Shown here: positions 33,483-44,574 of the stretch, in pieces
Layout of the letters: each line of letters begins with the position of its first letter
How positions within the stretch are numbered: the stretch's first letter is position 1
DNA from: Phocaeicola plebeius DSM 17135
GTDB taxonomy: Bacteria; Bacteroidota; Bacteroidia; Bacteroidales; Bacteroidaceae
DNA: 64,000 nucleotides
Assembly (NCBI RefSeq): GCF_000187895.1
Contig: NZ_DS990134.1
Coordinates: forward strand, 310,001 to 374,000
Reading direction: 5' to 3'
Notes under the pieces: model-generated
What the model was told of the DNA's origin: nothing
The model's database searches: none
What the model saw: the letters and a program-made list of their open reading frames with translations, nothing else
Translations under genes and position numbers: made by a program

Positions 33483-35570
33483 ATGAAGACAATCATTGCA
33501 GAAAAGCCCTCCGTGGCACGTGAAATCGCCCGCATCGTGGGCGCGACAAAGAGAGAGGAAGGATATTTCGAGGGAGGCGGTTATGCCGTGACATGGGCAT
33601 TCGGACACCTCGTTCAGCTTGCCATGCCCGACGGCTACGGCGTGCGCGGATTTGTCCGTGACAACCTCCCGATTATTCCCGACACATTCACGCTCGTCCC
33701 CCGTCAGGTCAGGACGGAGAAAGGTTACAAGCCCGACAGCGGCGTGGTGTCGCAGATAAAAGTCATCAAAAGACTGTTCGACACAAGCGAACATATCATC
33801 GTGGCGACCGATGCCGGACGCGAGGGAGAGCTTATCTTCCGCTACCTCTACCACTATACGGGTTGCACCACTCCTTTCGTGCGCCTGTGGATCAGCTCTC
33901 TCACCGACAAAGCTATCCGCGAGGGACTGCGGAAACTCGAAGACGGCAGCAAATACGACAACCTCTACCTCGCCGCCAAAGCGCGGAGCGAATCCGACTG
34001 GCTCGTGGGCATCAACGGCACACAGGCGTTATCCATCGCCGCCGGACACGGCACGTATTCCGTGGGGCGGGTGCAGACACCAACGTTGGCTATGGTATGT
34101 GAACGCTACTGGGAGAACCGCCGCTTTACGTCCGAAGCATTCTGGCAGCTCCATATCGCAACGGACGGTTGCGACGGCGAAGTCGTGAAATTCTCATCCT
34201 CCGAGAAATGGAAAGAGAAAGAACCGGCGATGGAACTATATAATAAGGTAAAGGCGGCAGGTTGCGCCACTGTCACGAAAGCCGAGCGCAAGGAGAAGAC
34301 GGAGGAAACTCCCTTGCTCTACGACCTGACCACGCTCCAGAAAGAAGCCAACGCCAAGCACGGCTTCACGGCGGAACAGACGCTTGAAATCGCGCAGAAA
34401 CTCTACGAAAAGAAGTTGATAACCTATCCGAGAACGGGAAGCCGCTACATCCCCGAAGACGTGTTTGCCGAAATTCCCAAACTGCTCGCTTTCATCGGCA
34501 CACAGCCCGAATGGAAAGACAAGGTGCGGGCAAAAGCCGCCCCGACACGCCGCAGCGTGGACGACGGCAAGGTGACAGACCACCATGCCCTGCTCGTCAC
34601 GGGTGAGAAACCGCTCTTCCTCTCCAAAGAGGACAATACCATCTATCAGATGATTGCCGGGCGCATGGTCGAGGCATTCTCTGAGAAATGCGTCAAGGAT
34701 GTGACCACTGTCACGGCGGAATGTGCCGGAGTGGAGTTTACCGTAAAAGGCAGCGTCGTGAAGCAAACCGGATGGCGTGCCGTCTATGGCGAGGAAAAAG
34801 AGGAAATTACCATCCCCGGCTGGCAGGAAGGCGACACGCTGACACCGAAAGGCTCGTCCATTACCGAAGGAAAGACCAAACCCAAGCCGCTGCATACCGA
34901 AGCCACCCTGCTCTCGGCAATGGAAACGGCGGGCAAGGAAATTGAGGACGACGCACTGCGGCAGGCGATGAAGGACTGTGGCATCGGTACTCCCGCCACA
35001 CGCGCCTCCATCATCGAAACGCTTTTCAAGCGCGGTTACATGGAACGCTGCAAGAAGTCGCTTGTTCCCACCGAAAAAGGACTTGCCCTCAATTCCGTCG
35101 TCAAGACGATGCGCATCGCCGATGTTGCCATGACGGGCGAATGGGAAAAGGAGCTGGCGCGTATCGAGCGCGGGGAACTGTCCGACGACACCTTCCGCAA
35201 GGAGATAGAGGCGTACACACGTGAGATAACCTCCGAACTGATCTCGTGCGACAAGCTCTTCGGCAGCCGTGACTCCGGCTGCGCGTGTCCCAAGTGTGGC
35301 ACGGGCAGGATGCGGTTCTACGGCAAGGTGGTACGCTGCGACAACACGGAGTGCGGACTGCCCGTGTTCCGGCTGAAAGCGGGACGCACCCTGTCCGACG
35401 ATGAAATCAAAGACCTGCTCACCGAAGGGCATACCAAGCTGCTCAAAGGGTTCAAGAGCAAACAGGGCAAGAGTTTCGATGCTGTTGTCGCCTTTGACGG
35501 GGAATATAACACGACTTTTGTGTTCCCGGAGGCTAAAAAGGACAAGAAATTTTCAGGACGGAAGAAATAG
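33483..35570 (+). CDS. topB: DNA topoisomerase III (Exc)
   Basis: A 695-aa type IA topoisomerase; in CTnDOT this gene is called exc and lies last in the excision operon. The TOPRIM domain begins MKTIIAEKPSVAREIARIVG and contains ATDAGREGELIFRY. The active-site region is LITYPRTGSRYIPED with the catalytic tyrosine in YPRTGSRY. C-terminal Cys pairs (CACPKCGTGRMRFYGK with RCDNTECG) form a zinc-binding module. Such enzymes relax or decatenate single-stranded DNA; in CTnDOT the enzyme has topoisomerase activity but is not essential for excision. Confidence 0.95.
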   Translation: MKTIIAEKPSVAREIARIVGATKREEGYFEGGGYAVTWAFGHLVQLAMPDGYGVRGFVRDNLPIIPDTFTLVPRQVRTEKGYKPDSGVVSQIKVIKRLFDTSEHIIVATDAGREGELIFRYLYHYTGCTTPFVRLWISSLTDKAIREGLRKLEDGSKYDNLYLAAKARSESDWLVGINGTQALSIAAGHGTYSVGRVQTPTLAMVCERYWENRRFTSEAFWQLHIATDGCDGEVVKFSSSEKWKEKEPAMELYNKVKAAGCATVTKAERKEKTEETPLLYDLTTLQKEANAKHGFTAEQTLEIAQKLYEKKLITYPRTGSRYIPEDVFAEIPKLLAFIGTQPEWKDKVRAKAAPTRRSVDDGKVTDHHALLVTGEKPLFLSKEDNTIYQMIAGRMVEAFSEKCVKDVTTVTAECAGVEFTVKGSVVKQTGWRAVYGEEKEEITIPGWQEGDTLTPKGSSITEGKTKPKPLHTEATLLSAMETAGKEIEDDALRQAMKDCGIGTPATRASIIETLFKRGYMERCKKSLVPTEKGLALNSVVKTMRIADVAMTGEWEKELARIERGELSDDTFRKEIEAYTREITSELISCDKLFGSRDSGCACPKCGTGRMRFYGKVVRCDNTECGLPVFRLKAGRTLSDDEIKDLLTEGHTKLLKGFKSKQGKSFDAVVAFDGEYNTTFVFPEAKKDKKFSGRKK

Positions 35571-35647
35571 TATTAACTTTGCCACTTGTTCAGAGTAATG
35601 AATTGTTCTTCGATACCGGATTACACTCATACTTTGGATTTAGTGGT

Positions 35648-35677
35648 GGCACTCGGAGGGATACCGAGTGCCTTTTT
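35648..35677 (+). terminator. Terminator after topB
   Basis: GGCACTCGG (35648-35656) pairs with CCGAGTGCC (35664-35672), followed by TTTTT. It separates the excision operon from the DUF1896 gene. Confidence 0.85.
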
Positions 35678-35710
35678 CTTCCTTTTTCCAACCGATTATC
35701 CCGTTAATTA

Positions 35711-35734
35711 TCAATCCGCTAAATCCAAAGTAAT
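35711..35734 (+). repeat. 24-nt leader motif, copy 1 (before the DUF1896 gene)
   Basis: A 24-bp sequence beginning TCAATCCGCTAAATCC runs into the ATG at 35733. An identical 24-mer lies in inverted orientation at 60708-60731, directly before the mobA start. Confidence 0.8.
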
Positions 35735-36185
35735 GAACAACAAGAAGAAAAACGAGGGTCAGACCGACTTTTCCTATTACGGTCTGTACCTGCTGGACTA
35801 TCTCCGCACGAACAAGTTTGAACAGGCTGACGACACCGCTTTCATACGGGAACGGGCCGACCGTGCCGCCGAAACGTATGAGAGGGCACGGCTTGAAGGC
35901 TATCCCGCCGATGGTGCGCAGGAACTGGCGATGGACACGCTGCTGCGCGGGCTGCATTATTCCCGTTACGCCATCCTCCGCGAAGTCGTGGAAAACGAGT
36001 TTGCCGATGAAGTGCCGGAAGAGAAGCGTGAAGCCTTTGTCCTGAAACTGCTGCCGCTTGTCGGCAACGTGTTCTCCGTCTATGACCTCTCGGATGACAA
36101 TTTCGCCCTGTCTTCCGATTACGACCTGCTCTACACGGAGCTGACGGGAGCAACCGTCCTTTACTTAGACGAATATGGCGTTTAA
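35733..36185 (+). CDS. DUF1896 family protein
   Basis: A 150-aa protein of the DUF1896 family, common in Bacteroides conjugative elements just before the large methylase-helicase gene. The ATG at 35733 is chosen because a terminator lies upstream at 35648-35677 and the family begins near [19 protein letters not shown]. It is acidic and helical, with no signal or membrane part. The stop overlaps the next gene by 11 bp. Function unknown. Confidence 0.8.
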   Translation: MNNKKKNEGQTDFSYYGLYLLDYLRTNKFEQADDTAFIRERADRAAETYERARLEGYPADGAQELAMDTLLRGLHYSRYAILREVVENEFADEVPEEKREAFVLKLLPLVGNVFSVYDLSDDNFALSSDYDLLYTELTGATVLYLDEYGV

Positions 36186-39100
36186 CCGCAAACAGAAACT
36201 GCGGGACAACATCGAGGCGATACGGACGGCATTCATCCTTGACAGGGAAAATAGGACAGCGACAACCGAAGAGCGTGCCATACTTCAAAGGTACTGCGGT
36301 TTCGGCGGTCTGAAATGTATCCTCAACCCTGCAAAGGAACTGACGGATGCCGTCCGGTGGGCGAAATCCGACCTCGAACTGTTCGCCCCGACGGTGGAGC
36401 TGCACAGGCTTATCCGTGAGAACAGCAAGGACGAAACAGAGTACAAGCGGTTTGTGGATTCGCTGAAAGCGTCCGTGCTGACCGCTTTCTACACCCCCAA
36501 AGAGATAACCGACACCATCGCGGACGTGCTGGCAGATTACAGCGTCCGCCCCGCCCGTATGCTCGAACCGTCGGCAGGTGTCGGCGTGTTCGTGGATTCC
36601 ATGCTGCGGCACAGCCCCAATGCGGATGTGATGGCTTTCGAGAAGGATCTGCTCACGGGTACAATCTTGAGGCATCTCTATCCCGACCAGAAAATGCGCA
36701 CCTGCGGTTTTGAGAAAATCGAAAGACCGTTCAACAATTATTTCGACTTGGCGGTGTCCAACATTCCGTTCGGTGACATTGCCGTGTTCGACGCGGAGTT
36801 TCAGCGGAGCGACTCTTTCGGCAGACGCTCCGCCCAGAAAACCATCCACAACTATTTCTTTCTCAAAGGACTGGATGCCGTGCGTGACGGCGGTATCGTG
36901 GCGTTCATCACCTCGCAAGGGGTATTGAATAGCACCAAGACCTCCGTGCGTAACGAGCTGTTCAGTCAGGCCAATCTGGTATCCGCGATACGCCTGCCCA
37001 ACAACCTGTTCACGGACAACGCGGGCACGGAGGTGGGCAGTGACCTGATTGTCCTGCAAAAGAACCTCAGCAAGAAGGAAATGTCGCAGGACGAGCGGCT
37101 GATGACCGTGATACAGACGGACACGAAAACCGCCCTGACCGACAACGCCTATTTCATCCACCACCCGGAACGCATCGTGCATACGATGGCGAAACTTGAC
37201 ACAGACCCCTACGGGAAGCCCGCTATGGTTTATCTGCACGAGGGCAAGGCAGCAGGCATCGCCGGGGATTTGCGCCGTATGCTCGACGAGGATTTCCATT
37301 ACAGGCTTGCCATGCGCTTGTATTCGGGTTCAATCCGGCAGGCAGGAACGGAAGAAAAAGTTGCCGTTCAAAATAAAGTAGAGCGTCCTGCCATAAAATT
37401 GGAAACAGTATCCTCGGCGCAGACGGTGGAAACTCCGACAGAAAAGCCGCAACCCGCAGATGAAAAGCCGGAGATAGAACCGCGCCCGCAATATTCCGCA
37501 GGCGTGCAGCTCACCCTGCTTGACCTCTGGGGGATGACGGAAGAGGTCAGCCAACCGAAAACCTCCAAAAAGAAAAAGACGGTGAAAAAGGCAGTTACGG
37601 CAAAGTCCACTCCGCCCAAACCGAAAGTCACGGTTACACCGACAGCTCCAACTGCAAAACCCGCAATGGAGAATAAGGAGGTGAAAGCGGAGAACACCGC
37701 CAAGCCTGCCGACCCGGACGACATCTATGCCACACTGGACTGGGATACCAATCCTCCCATCAACGGTTTCTATGAAATGATGATGGGTTTGACGCCGGAG
37801 CGTAGGAAAGAACTTCGGGAACTGGCAAGGCAGCATAACGAGAAACAAGTGGCGGAAAAGACGGAAGTGAAAGCCGTGCCGGAAACTTCCCGTGAGCAGC
37901 CACGACAGGAGGAAACACAGCCGGAGGCAGTCGCCGCACCTGCCGTTACAGATACCCCATCGGAAGCGGTGGGGACTTTCCTTTTCCCCGACATCGAAGC
38001 GGAAAAGCCGAAGGAGGAAGTCGTGGACCTTTCTCCGCGTGCCTACCACCGCACGCCGGAGATGCACCTGCGCGAAGGGTCGCTGGTGGCTGACCGGGGG
38101 CGTCATAACATCGGCTACCTGAAAGACATCACGCCATACGGGGCGACATTCCAGCCGCTCGACCTGAAAGGATACCAGAAGGAAAAGGCGTTGTTGTATG
38201 TGTCGCTGCGTGACGCCTACGAGCGTCTGTACCGTTATGAATCGCTCCGGCGCGAGGCAAATGTTCCGTGGCGAGAGCATCTGAATACCTGTTACGATGA
38301 GTTTGTCATGCGCTACGGCAACCTCAACGCCAAGCAGAACGTGAAGTTAGTGATGATGGATGCGGGCGGGCGCGACATCCTTTCGCTGGAACGGATGGAA
38401 AACGGAAAGTTCGTCAAGGCGGACATCTTCGAGCATCCTGTTTCCTTCGCGGTGGAGAGCCATGCCAACGTAGGCTCTCCCGAAGAAGCCCTGTCTGCGT
38501 CGCTCAACAAATATGGTACGGTCAATCTCGACTATATGCGGGAGATAACCGACAGCACGGCGGAGGATTTGCTCACTGCCCTGCAAGGGCGCATCTACTA
38601 CAATCCGCTCGTGACCGGTTACGAAATCAAAGACCGTTTCATCGCCGGAAATGTCATAGAGAAAGCGGAACGCATAGAGGCATGGATGGGTGACAATCCC
38701 GAAAATGAGCGTATGCCGGAGGTGAAGCAGGCGTTGGAGGCTCTGAAAGATGCCGAGCCGCAGCGCATCGCCTTCGAGGATCTGGACTTCAATTTCGGGG
38801 AACGCTGGATTCCGACGGGTGTCTATGCCGCCTACATGAGCCGGCTGTTCGACACGGAGGTGAAAATCGCCTATTCCGCAAGCATGGACGAGTTTTCGGT
38901 GGTGTGCGGCTACCGCACCATGAAAATCACGGACGAGTTTCTGGTGAAGGGGTATTACCGGAACTATGACGGTATGCACCTCCTAAAACACGCCCTGCAC
39001 AACACCTGCCCTGACATGATGAAGTCCATCGGCAAGGACGAGCATGGCAACGACATCAAGATGCGCGACAGCGAGGGAATACAACTCGCCAACGCCAAGA

Positions 39101-41991
39101 TTGACGAGATACGAAACGGCTTCTCCGAATGGCTCGAAGAGCAGTCGCCGCAGTTCAAGGAGCGGCTTGTGACGATGTATAACCGCAAGTTCAACTGTTT
39201 CGTGCGCCCGCGCTACGACGGCTCCCATCAGACCTTTCCCGACCTCAACCTGAAAGGGCTGGCAAGCCGGGGTATCAAGAGCGTCTATCCCTCACAGATG
39301 GATTGCGTCTGGATGTTGAAACAGAACGGCGGCGGAATTTGCGACCACGAGGTGGGAACCGGTAAGACGCTGATAATGTGCATCGCCGCGCATGAGATGA
39401 AGCGTCTGAATTTGGCACACAAGCCGATGATTATCGGGCTGAAAGCCAACGTTGCGGAGATTGCAGCCACCTATCAGGCGGCATATCCCAACGCACGTAT
39501 TCTGTACGCTTCGGAGAAGGACTTTTCGACCGCCAACCGTGTGCGCTTCTTCAATAATATAAAGAACAACGACTACGATTGCGTCATCATGTCGCACGAC
39601 CAGTTCGGCAAGATACCGCAGTCGCCGGAATTGCAGCAGCGCATCCTGCAAGCAGAGCTTGACACGGTGGAGGAAAACCTCGAAGTGCTACGGCAGCAGG
39701 GAAAGAACGTGTCGCGGGCGATGCTGAAAGGATTGGAGAAGCGCAAGCACAACCTTGAAGCGAAGCTGGAGAAGGTGGAACACGCCATAAAGTCACGCAC
39801 GGACGACGTGGTGGATTTCAAGCAGATGGGCATCGACCACATCTTCATAGATGAGAGCCACCAGTTCAAGAATCTGACTTTCAACACGCGCCACGACCGT
39901 GTGGCGGGATTGGGAAACAGCGAGGGAAGCCAGAAGGCACTTAACATGCTCTTTGCCATACGCACCATACAGGAGCGCACAGGAAAAGACTTGGGTGCGA
40001 CCTTCCTCTCCGGCACGACTATCAGCAACTCACTGACTGAATTGTACCTGCTGTTCAAGTACCTGCGCCCGAAGGAGCTGGAACGGCAGGACATAAGGTG
40101 TTTCGACGCTTGGGCGGCGATATTTGCCAAGAAGACGACGGATTTTGAATTTAACGTGACGAACAATGTGGTCCAGAAGGAGCGTTTCCGCTACTTCATC
40201 AAAGTGCCGGAGCTTGCCGCCTTCTATAATGAAATCACGGACTACCGCACGGCGGAGGATGTGGGCGTTGACCGTCCTGCCAAGAACGAGATACTGCACC
40301 ATATACCGCCCACGCCGGAACAGGAGGACTTCATACAGAAACTGATGCAGTTCGCCAAGACGGGCGATGCCACCTTGTTGGGCAGGCTGCCGCTTTCGGA
40401 AACGGAAGAAAAGGCGAAGATGCTCATCGCCACGGACTATGCCCGGAAAATGGCACTCGACATGCGCATGATAGACCCGAATTACGAAGATCATCCCGAC
40501 AACAAAGCGAGTCACTGTGCCAAGATGATCGCGGAGTATTATCAAAAATACGACGCCCAGAAAGGCACGCAGTTCGTTTTCTCTGATTTGGGGACATACC
40601 AGCCGGGCGACGGGTGGAACGTCTATTCGGAAATCAAGCGCAAACTGACGGAGGACTACGGTATACCGCCAAGCGAGGTGCGCTTCATTCAGGAGTGCAA
40701 GACCGACAAGGCGCGGAAGGCGGTGATAGACGCCATGAACGCCGGGACGGTGCGTGTGCTGTTCGGCTCTACCTCTATGCTCGGAACGGGTGTGAACGCC
40801 CAGAAACGGTGTGTGGCTATCCATCATCTCGATACGCCGTGGCGACCGTCCGACTTGCAACAGCGTGACGGACGCGGAGTTAGGGCAGGTAATGAGATTG
40901 CCAAACATTTCGCCGGGAACAACGTGGATGTAATCATCTACGCGGTGGAGAAGTCACTGGACAGCTACAAGTTCAACCTCCTGCACTGCAAGCAGACTTT
41001 CATAAGCCAGCTCAAAAGCGGTGCGATGGGTGCGCGTACCATCGACGAGGGGGCAATGGACGAAAAATCGGGCATGAATTTCTCGGAATACATGGCGTTG
41101 CTCTCCGGCAATACCGACCTGTTGGACAAGGCGAAACTGGAAAAGCGGATCGCATCGCTCGAAGGGGAACGCAAGTCGTTCAACAAGGGCAAGCGTGATT
41201 CGGAGTTCAAGCTGGAGTCAAAGACCGGCGAGTTGCGCAACAACACGGCTTTCATAGATGCCATGACGGAGGACTGGAACCGCTTCCTGTCGGTGGTGCA
41301 GACCGACAAGGAGGGCAACCGCCTTAATATAATAAAGGTGGACGGAGTGGATTCCGCCGATGAGAAGGTCATCGGAAAGCGTTTGCAGGAGATAGCCAAG
41401 AATGCCACGACCGGAGGGTTGTACACGCAGGTCGGTGAACTTTACGGTTTTCCGATAAAGGTGGTGAGCGAAAGGATACTCAAAGAGGGATTGGAGTTCA
41501 CCGACAACCGCTTCGTGGTCGAGGGGAACTACAAGTACACCTACAACAACGGGCATCTGGCGATGGCTGACCCGTTGGCCGCCGCCCGCAACTTCCTCAA
41601 CGCGATGGAGAGGATACCCTCCATCATCGACCAGTACAAGGCGAAGAACGAGGTGCTGGAGATGGAGATACCGCAGTTACAGGAGATAGCGGGTAAGGTG
41701 TGGAAGAAGGAGGACGAGCTGAAGCAGTTGAAGTCCGAACTTGCCGCCCTTGACCGAAAAATTCAGCTGGAGCTTGCGCCACCCACGCCCGAAGTCGCAG
41801 AAAAGGAGAATGAAGGGCAACAGCTCAAGCCGGAAGCGGAAGATGTGAGGAACAGGCAGGCGCAATATCCCGAAAATGCACCGCCGCAGATACGCAGTCC
41901 GGCGGATAGTATCGTTGCCAACCATGTCATAATCGGGCGTCCGGGACTGTATGCCAAGGAGGAAACCCGGTCCAAAGGATTGAAAATATAA
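36175..41991 (+). CDS. Giant N6-DNA methylase / SNF2-type helicase fusion (DarB-like)
   Basis: A 1938-aa protein. Residues about 100-260 resemble an N6-adenine methyltransferase: [15 protein letters not shown] as the SAM motif and [15 protein letters not shown], where NPPF/NPPY is expected, so SNIPF is unusual. A proline-, lysine- and glutamate-rich linker spans about 400-630. The C-terminal half is a superfamily 2 helicase: [18 protein letters not shown] (about 1058), [27 protein letters not shown], and [20 protein letters not shown] with [14 protein letters not shown] coiled coil follows. Large methylase-helicase fusions such as phage P1 DarB protect incoming DNA from restriction; a similar role in transfer is inferred. 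Confidence 0.82.
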   Translation: MAFNRKQKLRDNIEAIRTAFILDRENRTATTEERAILQRYCGFGGLKCILNPAKELTDAVRWAKSDLELFAPTVELHRLIRENSKDETEYKRFVDSLKASVLTAFYTPKEITDTIADVLADYSVRPARMLEPSAGVGVFVDSMLRHSPNADVMAFEKDLLTGTILRHLYPDQKMRTCGFEKIERPFNNYFDLAVSNIPFGDIAVFDAEFQRSDSFGRRSAQKTIHNYFFLKGLDAVRDGGIVAFITSQGVLNSTKTSVRNELFSQANLVSAIRLPNNLFTDNAGTEVGSDLIVLQKNLSKKEMSQDERLMTVIQTDTKTALTDNAYFIHHPERIVHTMAKLDTDPYGKPAMVYLHEGKAAGIAGDLRRMLDEDFHYRLAMRLYSGSIRQAGTEEKVAVQNKVERPAIKLETVSSAQTVETPTEKPQPADEKPEIEPRPQYSAGVQLTLLDLWGMTEEVSQPKTSKKKKTVKKAVTAKSTPPKPKVTVTPTAPTAKPAMENKEVKAENTAKPADPDDIYATLDWDTNPPINGFYEMMMGLTPERRKELRELARQHNEKQVAEKTEVKAVPETSREQPRQEETQPEAVAAPAVTDTPSEAVGTFLFPDIEAEKPKEEVVDLSPRAYHRTPEMHLREGSLVADRGRHNIGYLKDITPYGATFQPLDLKGYQKEKALLYVSLRDAYERLYRYESLRREANVPWREHLNTCYDEFVMRYGNLNAKQNVKLVMMDAGGRDILSLERMENGKFVKADIFEHPVSFAVESHANVGSPEEALSASLNKYGTVNLDYMREITDSTAEDLLTALQGRIYYNPLVTGYEIKDRFIAGNVIEKAERIEAWMGDNPENERMPEVKQALEALKDAEPQRIAFEDLDFNFGERWIPTGVYAAYMSRLFDTEVKIAYSASMDEFSVVCGYRTMKITDEFLVKGYYRNYDGMHLLKHALHNTCPDMMKSIGKDEHGNDIKMRDSEGIQLANAKIDEIRNGFSEWLEEQSPQFKERLVTMYNRKFNCFVRPRYDGSHQTFPDLNLKGLASRGIKSVYPSQMDCVWMLKQNGGGICDHEVGTGKTLIMCIAAHEMKRLNLAHKPMIIGLKANVAEIAATYQAAYPNARILYASEKDFSTANRVRFFNNIKNNDYDCVIMSHDQFGKIPQSPELQQRILQAELDTVEENLEVLRQQGKNVSRAMLKGLEKRKHNLEAKLEKVEHAIKSRTDDVVDFKQMGIDHIFIDESHQFKNLTFNTRHDRVAGLGNSEGSQKALNMLFAIRTIQERTGKDLGATFLSGTTISNSLTELYLLFKYLRPKELERQDIRCFDAWAAIFAKKTTDFEFNVTNNVVQKERFRYFIKVPELAAFYNEITDYRTAEDVGVDRPAKNEILHHIPPTPEQEDFIQKLMQFAKTGDATLLGRLPLSETEEKAKMLIATDYARKMALDMRMIDPNYEDHPDNKASHCAKMIAEYYQKYDAQKGTQFVFSDLGTYQPGDGWNVYSEIKRKLTEDYGIPPSEVRFIQECKTDKARKAVIDAMNAGTVRVLFGSTSMLGTGVNAQKRCVAIHHLDTPWRPSDLQQRDGRGVRAGNEIAKHFAGNNVDVIIYAVEKSLDSYKFNLLHCKQTFISQLKSGAMGARTIDEGAMDEKSGMNFSEYMALLSGNTDLLDKAKLEKRIASLEGERKSFNKGKRDSEFKLESKTGELRNNTAFIDAMTEDWNRFLSVVQTDKEGNRLNIIKVDGVDSADEKVIGKRLQEIAKNATTGGLYTQVGELYGFPIKVVSERILKEGLEFTDNRFVVEGNYKYTYNNGHLAMADPLAAARNFLNAMERIPSIIDQYKAKNEVLEMEIPQLQEIAGKVWKKEDELKQLKSELAALDRKIQLELAPPTPEVAEKENEGQQLKPEAEDVRNRQAQYPENAPPQIRSPADSIVANHVIIGRPGLYAKEETRSKGLKI

Positions 41992-42014
41992 CCTAAGGAA
42001 TTTTATCTGAAGTA

Positions 42015-42118
42015 TTAATAAGGGCTATCCCAAAAGGTCTAAAAGTAAATTTTATCCTTTCTGCAAGTATCTATAGGATGGCAACTGCATTTTTTTCTTT
42101 TTGGGCAGCCCTTATTAA
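42015..42118. repeat. Small inverted-repeat element (MITE- or IS-remnant-like)
   Basis: The left end (42015-42035) reads TTAATAAGGGCT-AT-CCCAAAA and the right end (42099-42118), on the opposite strand, TTAATAAGGGCT-G-CCCAAAA. The 104-bp unit has no coding capacity. The imperfect terminal repeats look like those of a transposon; alternatively it is a large terminator hairpin. Confidence 0.6.
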
Positions 42119-42195
42119 AATTTATTCTTATTTTAGGTTATATACATTCATGTCCATTTATGTAAAAAATTCCTGCTGACCTTGTTTATGTCTTG

Positions 42196-42381
42196 TCAGT
42201 CACCATTTGCAAAACCATATTTGACCCTCAAAGAGGCTGAATTTGATAAGTAACTTGCTACATACTCATAATAAGGAGCTAAATAGAACACGAATGGGAA
42301 ATACACAAATGCTAAACTAAAGAAGATATTGGCCAAAATAAACGCTATACCGAGAGAGAAACTTGATTTTTCAACTTCCTA
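42196..42381 (-). pseudogene. C-terminal remnant of a membrane protein
   Basis: On the minus strand an open stretch without a start codon reads SLGIAFILANIFFSLAFVYF and onward to FANGD and TGA (42196-42198). It has two hydrophobic segments; a TAG closes the frame upstream. It looks like the decayed C-terminus of a membrane protein, but no family is recognised and chance cannot be excluded. Confidence 0.3.
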
Positions 42382-42483
42382 AAACGGTGTTGTTCAAACA
42401 TTTCTACTTATTTGTACTTGCCAGTTGAACCTACGCTTCCCTAATAAAATGTCTATGGTAAAAAGTTAAAAAATCCTCCCACT

Positions 42484-42514
42484 TTTGTTAGATATATTTT
42501 TTTGTGTAATTTTG
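42484..42514 (+). promoter_or_regulatory. Promoter of tetQ-rteA-rteB
   Basis: TTTG at 42484-42487 and TAATTTTG at 42507-42514 with a 19-bp spacer are a full match to the Bacteroides -33/-7 promoter. Transcription is expected near 42520, giving the roughly 130-nt leader known for tetQ. Confidence 0.85.
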
Positions 42515-42522
42515 TAATCGTT

Positions 42523-42648
42523 ATGCGGCAGTAATAATATACATATTAATACGAGTTAGTAATCCTGTAGTTCTCATATGCTACGAGGAGGTATTAAAAG
42601 GTGCGTTTCGACAATGCATCTACTGTAGTATATTATTGCTTAATCCAA
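42523..42648 (+). promoter_or_regulatory. Tetracycline-responsive translational attenuator of tetQ
   Basis: The leader begins with a three-codon peptide, ATG CGG CAG TAA (42523-42534). AATAATATAC at 42533-42542 (Hp1 position) is exactly complementary to GTATATTATT at 42628-42637 (Hp8 position), which ends 11 nt before the tetQ ATG. In CTnDOT, a hairpin between these two parts hides the tetQ ribosome binding site. Ribosome stalling by tetracycline on the 3-aa peptide favours an alternative fold that frees it. A strong GAGGAGG at 42585-42591 sits 9 nt before an in-frame GTG (42601) that could start a 16-codon extension. Confidence 0.88.
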
Positions 42649-44574
42649 ATGAATATTATAAATTTAGGAATTCTTGCTCACATTGATGCAGGAAAAACTT
42701 CCGTAACCGAGAATCTGCTGTTTGCCAGTGGAGCAACGGAAAAGTGCGGCCGTGTGGATAATGGTGACACCATAACGGACTCTATGGATATAGAGAAACG
42801 TAGAGGAATTACTGTCCGGGCTTCTACGACATCTATTATCTGGAATGGAGTGAAATGCAATATCATTGACACTCCGGGACACATGGATTTTATTGCGGAA
42901 GTGGAGCGGACATTCAAAATGCTTGATGGAGCAGTCCTCATCTTATCCGCAAAGGAAGGCATACAAGCGCAGACAAAGTTGCTGTTCAGTACTTTACAAA
43001 AGCTGCAAATCCCGACAATTATATTTATCAATAAGATTGACCGTGCCGGTGTGAATTTGGAGCGTTTGTATATGGATATAAAAACAAATCTGTCGCAAGA
43101 TGTCCTGTTTATGCAAACTGTTGTCGATGGATCGGTTTATCCGGTTTGCTCCCAAACATATATAAAGGAAGAATACAAAGAATTTGTATGCAACCATGAC
43201 GACGATATATTAGAACGATATTTGGCGGATAGCGAAATTTCACCGGCTGATTATTGGAATACGATAATCGCTCTTGTGGCAAAAGCCAAAGTCTATCCGG
43301 TGCTACATGGATCAGCAATGTTCAATATCGGTATCAATGAGTTGTTGGACGCCATTTCTTCTTTTATACTTCCTCCGGCATCAGTCTCAAACAGACTTTC
43401 AGCTTATCTCTATAAGATAGAGCATGACCCCAAAGGGCATAAAAGAAGTTTTCTTAAAATAATTGACGGAAGTCTGAGACTTCGAGACGTTGTAAGAATC
43501 AACGATTCGGAAAAATTCATCAAGATTAAAAATCTAAAGACTATTTATCAGGGCAGAGAGATAAATGTTGATGAAGTGGGTGCCAATGATATCGCGATTG
43601 TAGAAGATATAGAAGATTTTCGAATCGGAGATTATTTAGGTGCTAAACCTTGTTTGATTCAAGGATTATCTCATCAGCATCCCGCTCTCAAATCCTCCGT
43701 CCGGCCAAATAAGCCCGAAGAGAGAAGCAAGGTGATATCCGCTCTGAATACATTGTGGATTGAAGACCCGTCTTTGTCCTTTTCCATAAACTCATATAGT
43801 GATGAATTGGAAATCTCGTTATATGGTTTGACCCAAAAGGAAATCATACAGACATTGCTGGAAGAACGATTTTCCGTAAAGGTCCATTTTGATGAGATCA
43901 AGACTATCTACAAAGAACGACCTATAAAAAAGGTCAATAAGATTATTCAGATCGAAGTACCACCCAACCCTTACTGGGCCACAATAGGGCTGACTCTTGA
44001 ACCCTTACCGTTAGGGGCAGGGTTGCAAATCGAAAGTGACATCTCCTATGGTTATCTGAACCATTCTTTTCAAAATGCCGTTTTTGAAGGGATTCGTATG
44101 TCTTGCCAATCTGGTTTACATGGATGGGAAGTGACAGATCTGAAAGTAACTTTTACTCAAGCCGAGTATTATAGCCCGGTAAGTACACCTGCTGATTTCA
44201 GACAGCTGACCCCTTATGTCTTCAGGCTGGCTTTGCAACAGTCAGGTGTGGACATTCTCGAACCGATGCTCTGTTTTGAGTTGCAGATACCCCAAGTAGC
44301 GAGTTCCAAAGCTATTACAGATTTGCAAAAACTGATGTCTGAGATTGAAGACATCAGTTGTAATAATGAGTGGTGTCATATTAAAGGGAAAGTTCCATTA
44401 AATACAAGTAAAGACTATGCCTCAGAAGTAAGTTCGTACACTAAGGGCTTAGGCATTTTTATGGTTAAGCCATGTGGGTATCAAATAACAAAAGACGGTT
44501 ATTCTGATAATATCCGCATGAACGAAAAAGATAAACTTTTATTCATGTTCCAAAAATCAATGTCATTAAAATAA
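42649..44574 (+). CDS. tetQ: Tetracycline resistance ribosomal protection protein TetQ
   Basis: A 641-aa EF-G-like GTPase that removes tetracycline from the ribosome. G1 is [17 protein letters not shown]2 RGITV, G3 DTPGHMDF, G4 NKIDR. Domains II-V follow, with the EF-G-type domain IV in the C-terminal third. The ATG at 42649 gives the classical start [11 protein letters not shown]; an in-frame GTG at 42601 would make 657 aa. The stop overlaps the rteA start (TAATG), so tetracycline control of tetQ translation also sets rteA and rteB levels. GC is visibly lower than in the preceding element genes, suggesting separate acquisition. Confidence 0.98.

Larger units (their letters stand above)
41992..42483. 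other. AT-rich intergenic region upstream of the tetQ promoter
   Basis: About 490 bp with no intact gene. It holds the inverted-repeat element at 42015-42118 and a broken minus-strand frame at 42196-42381. The low GC contrasts with the GC-richer gene before it and marks the join to the tetQ module. Confidence 0.6.
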
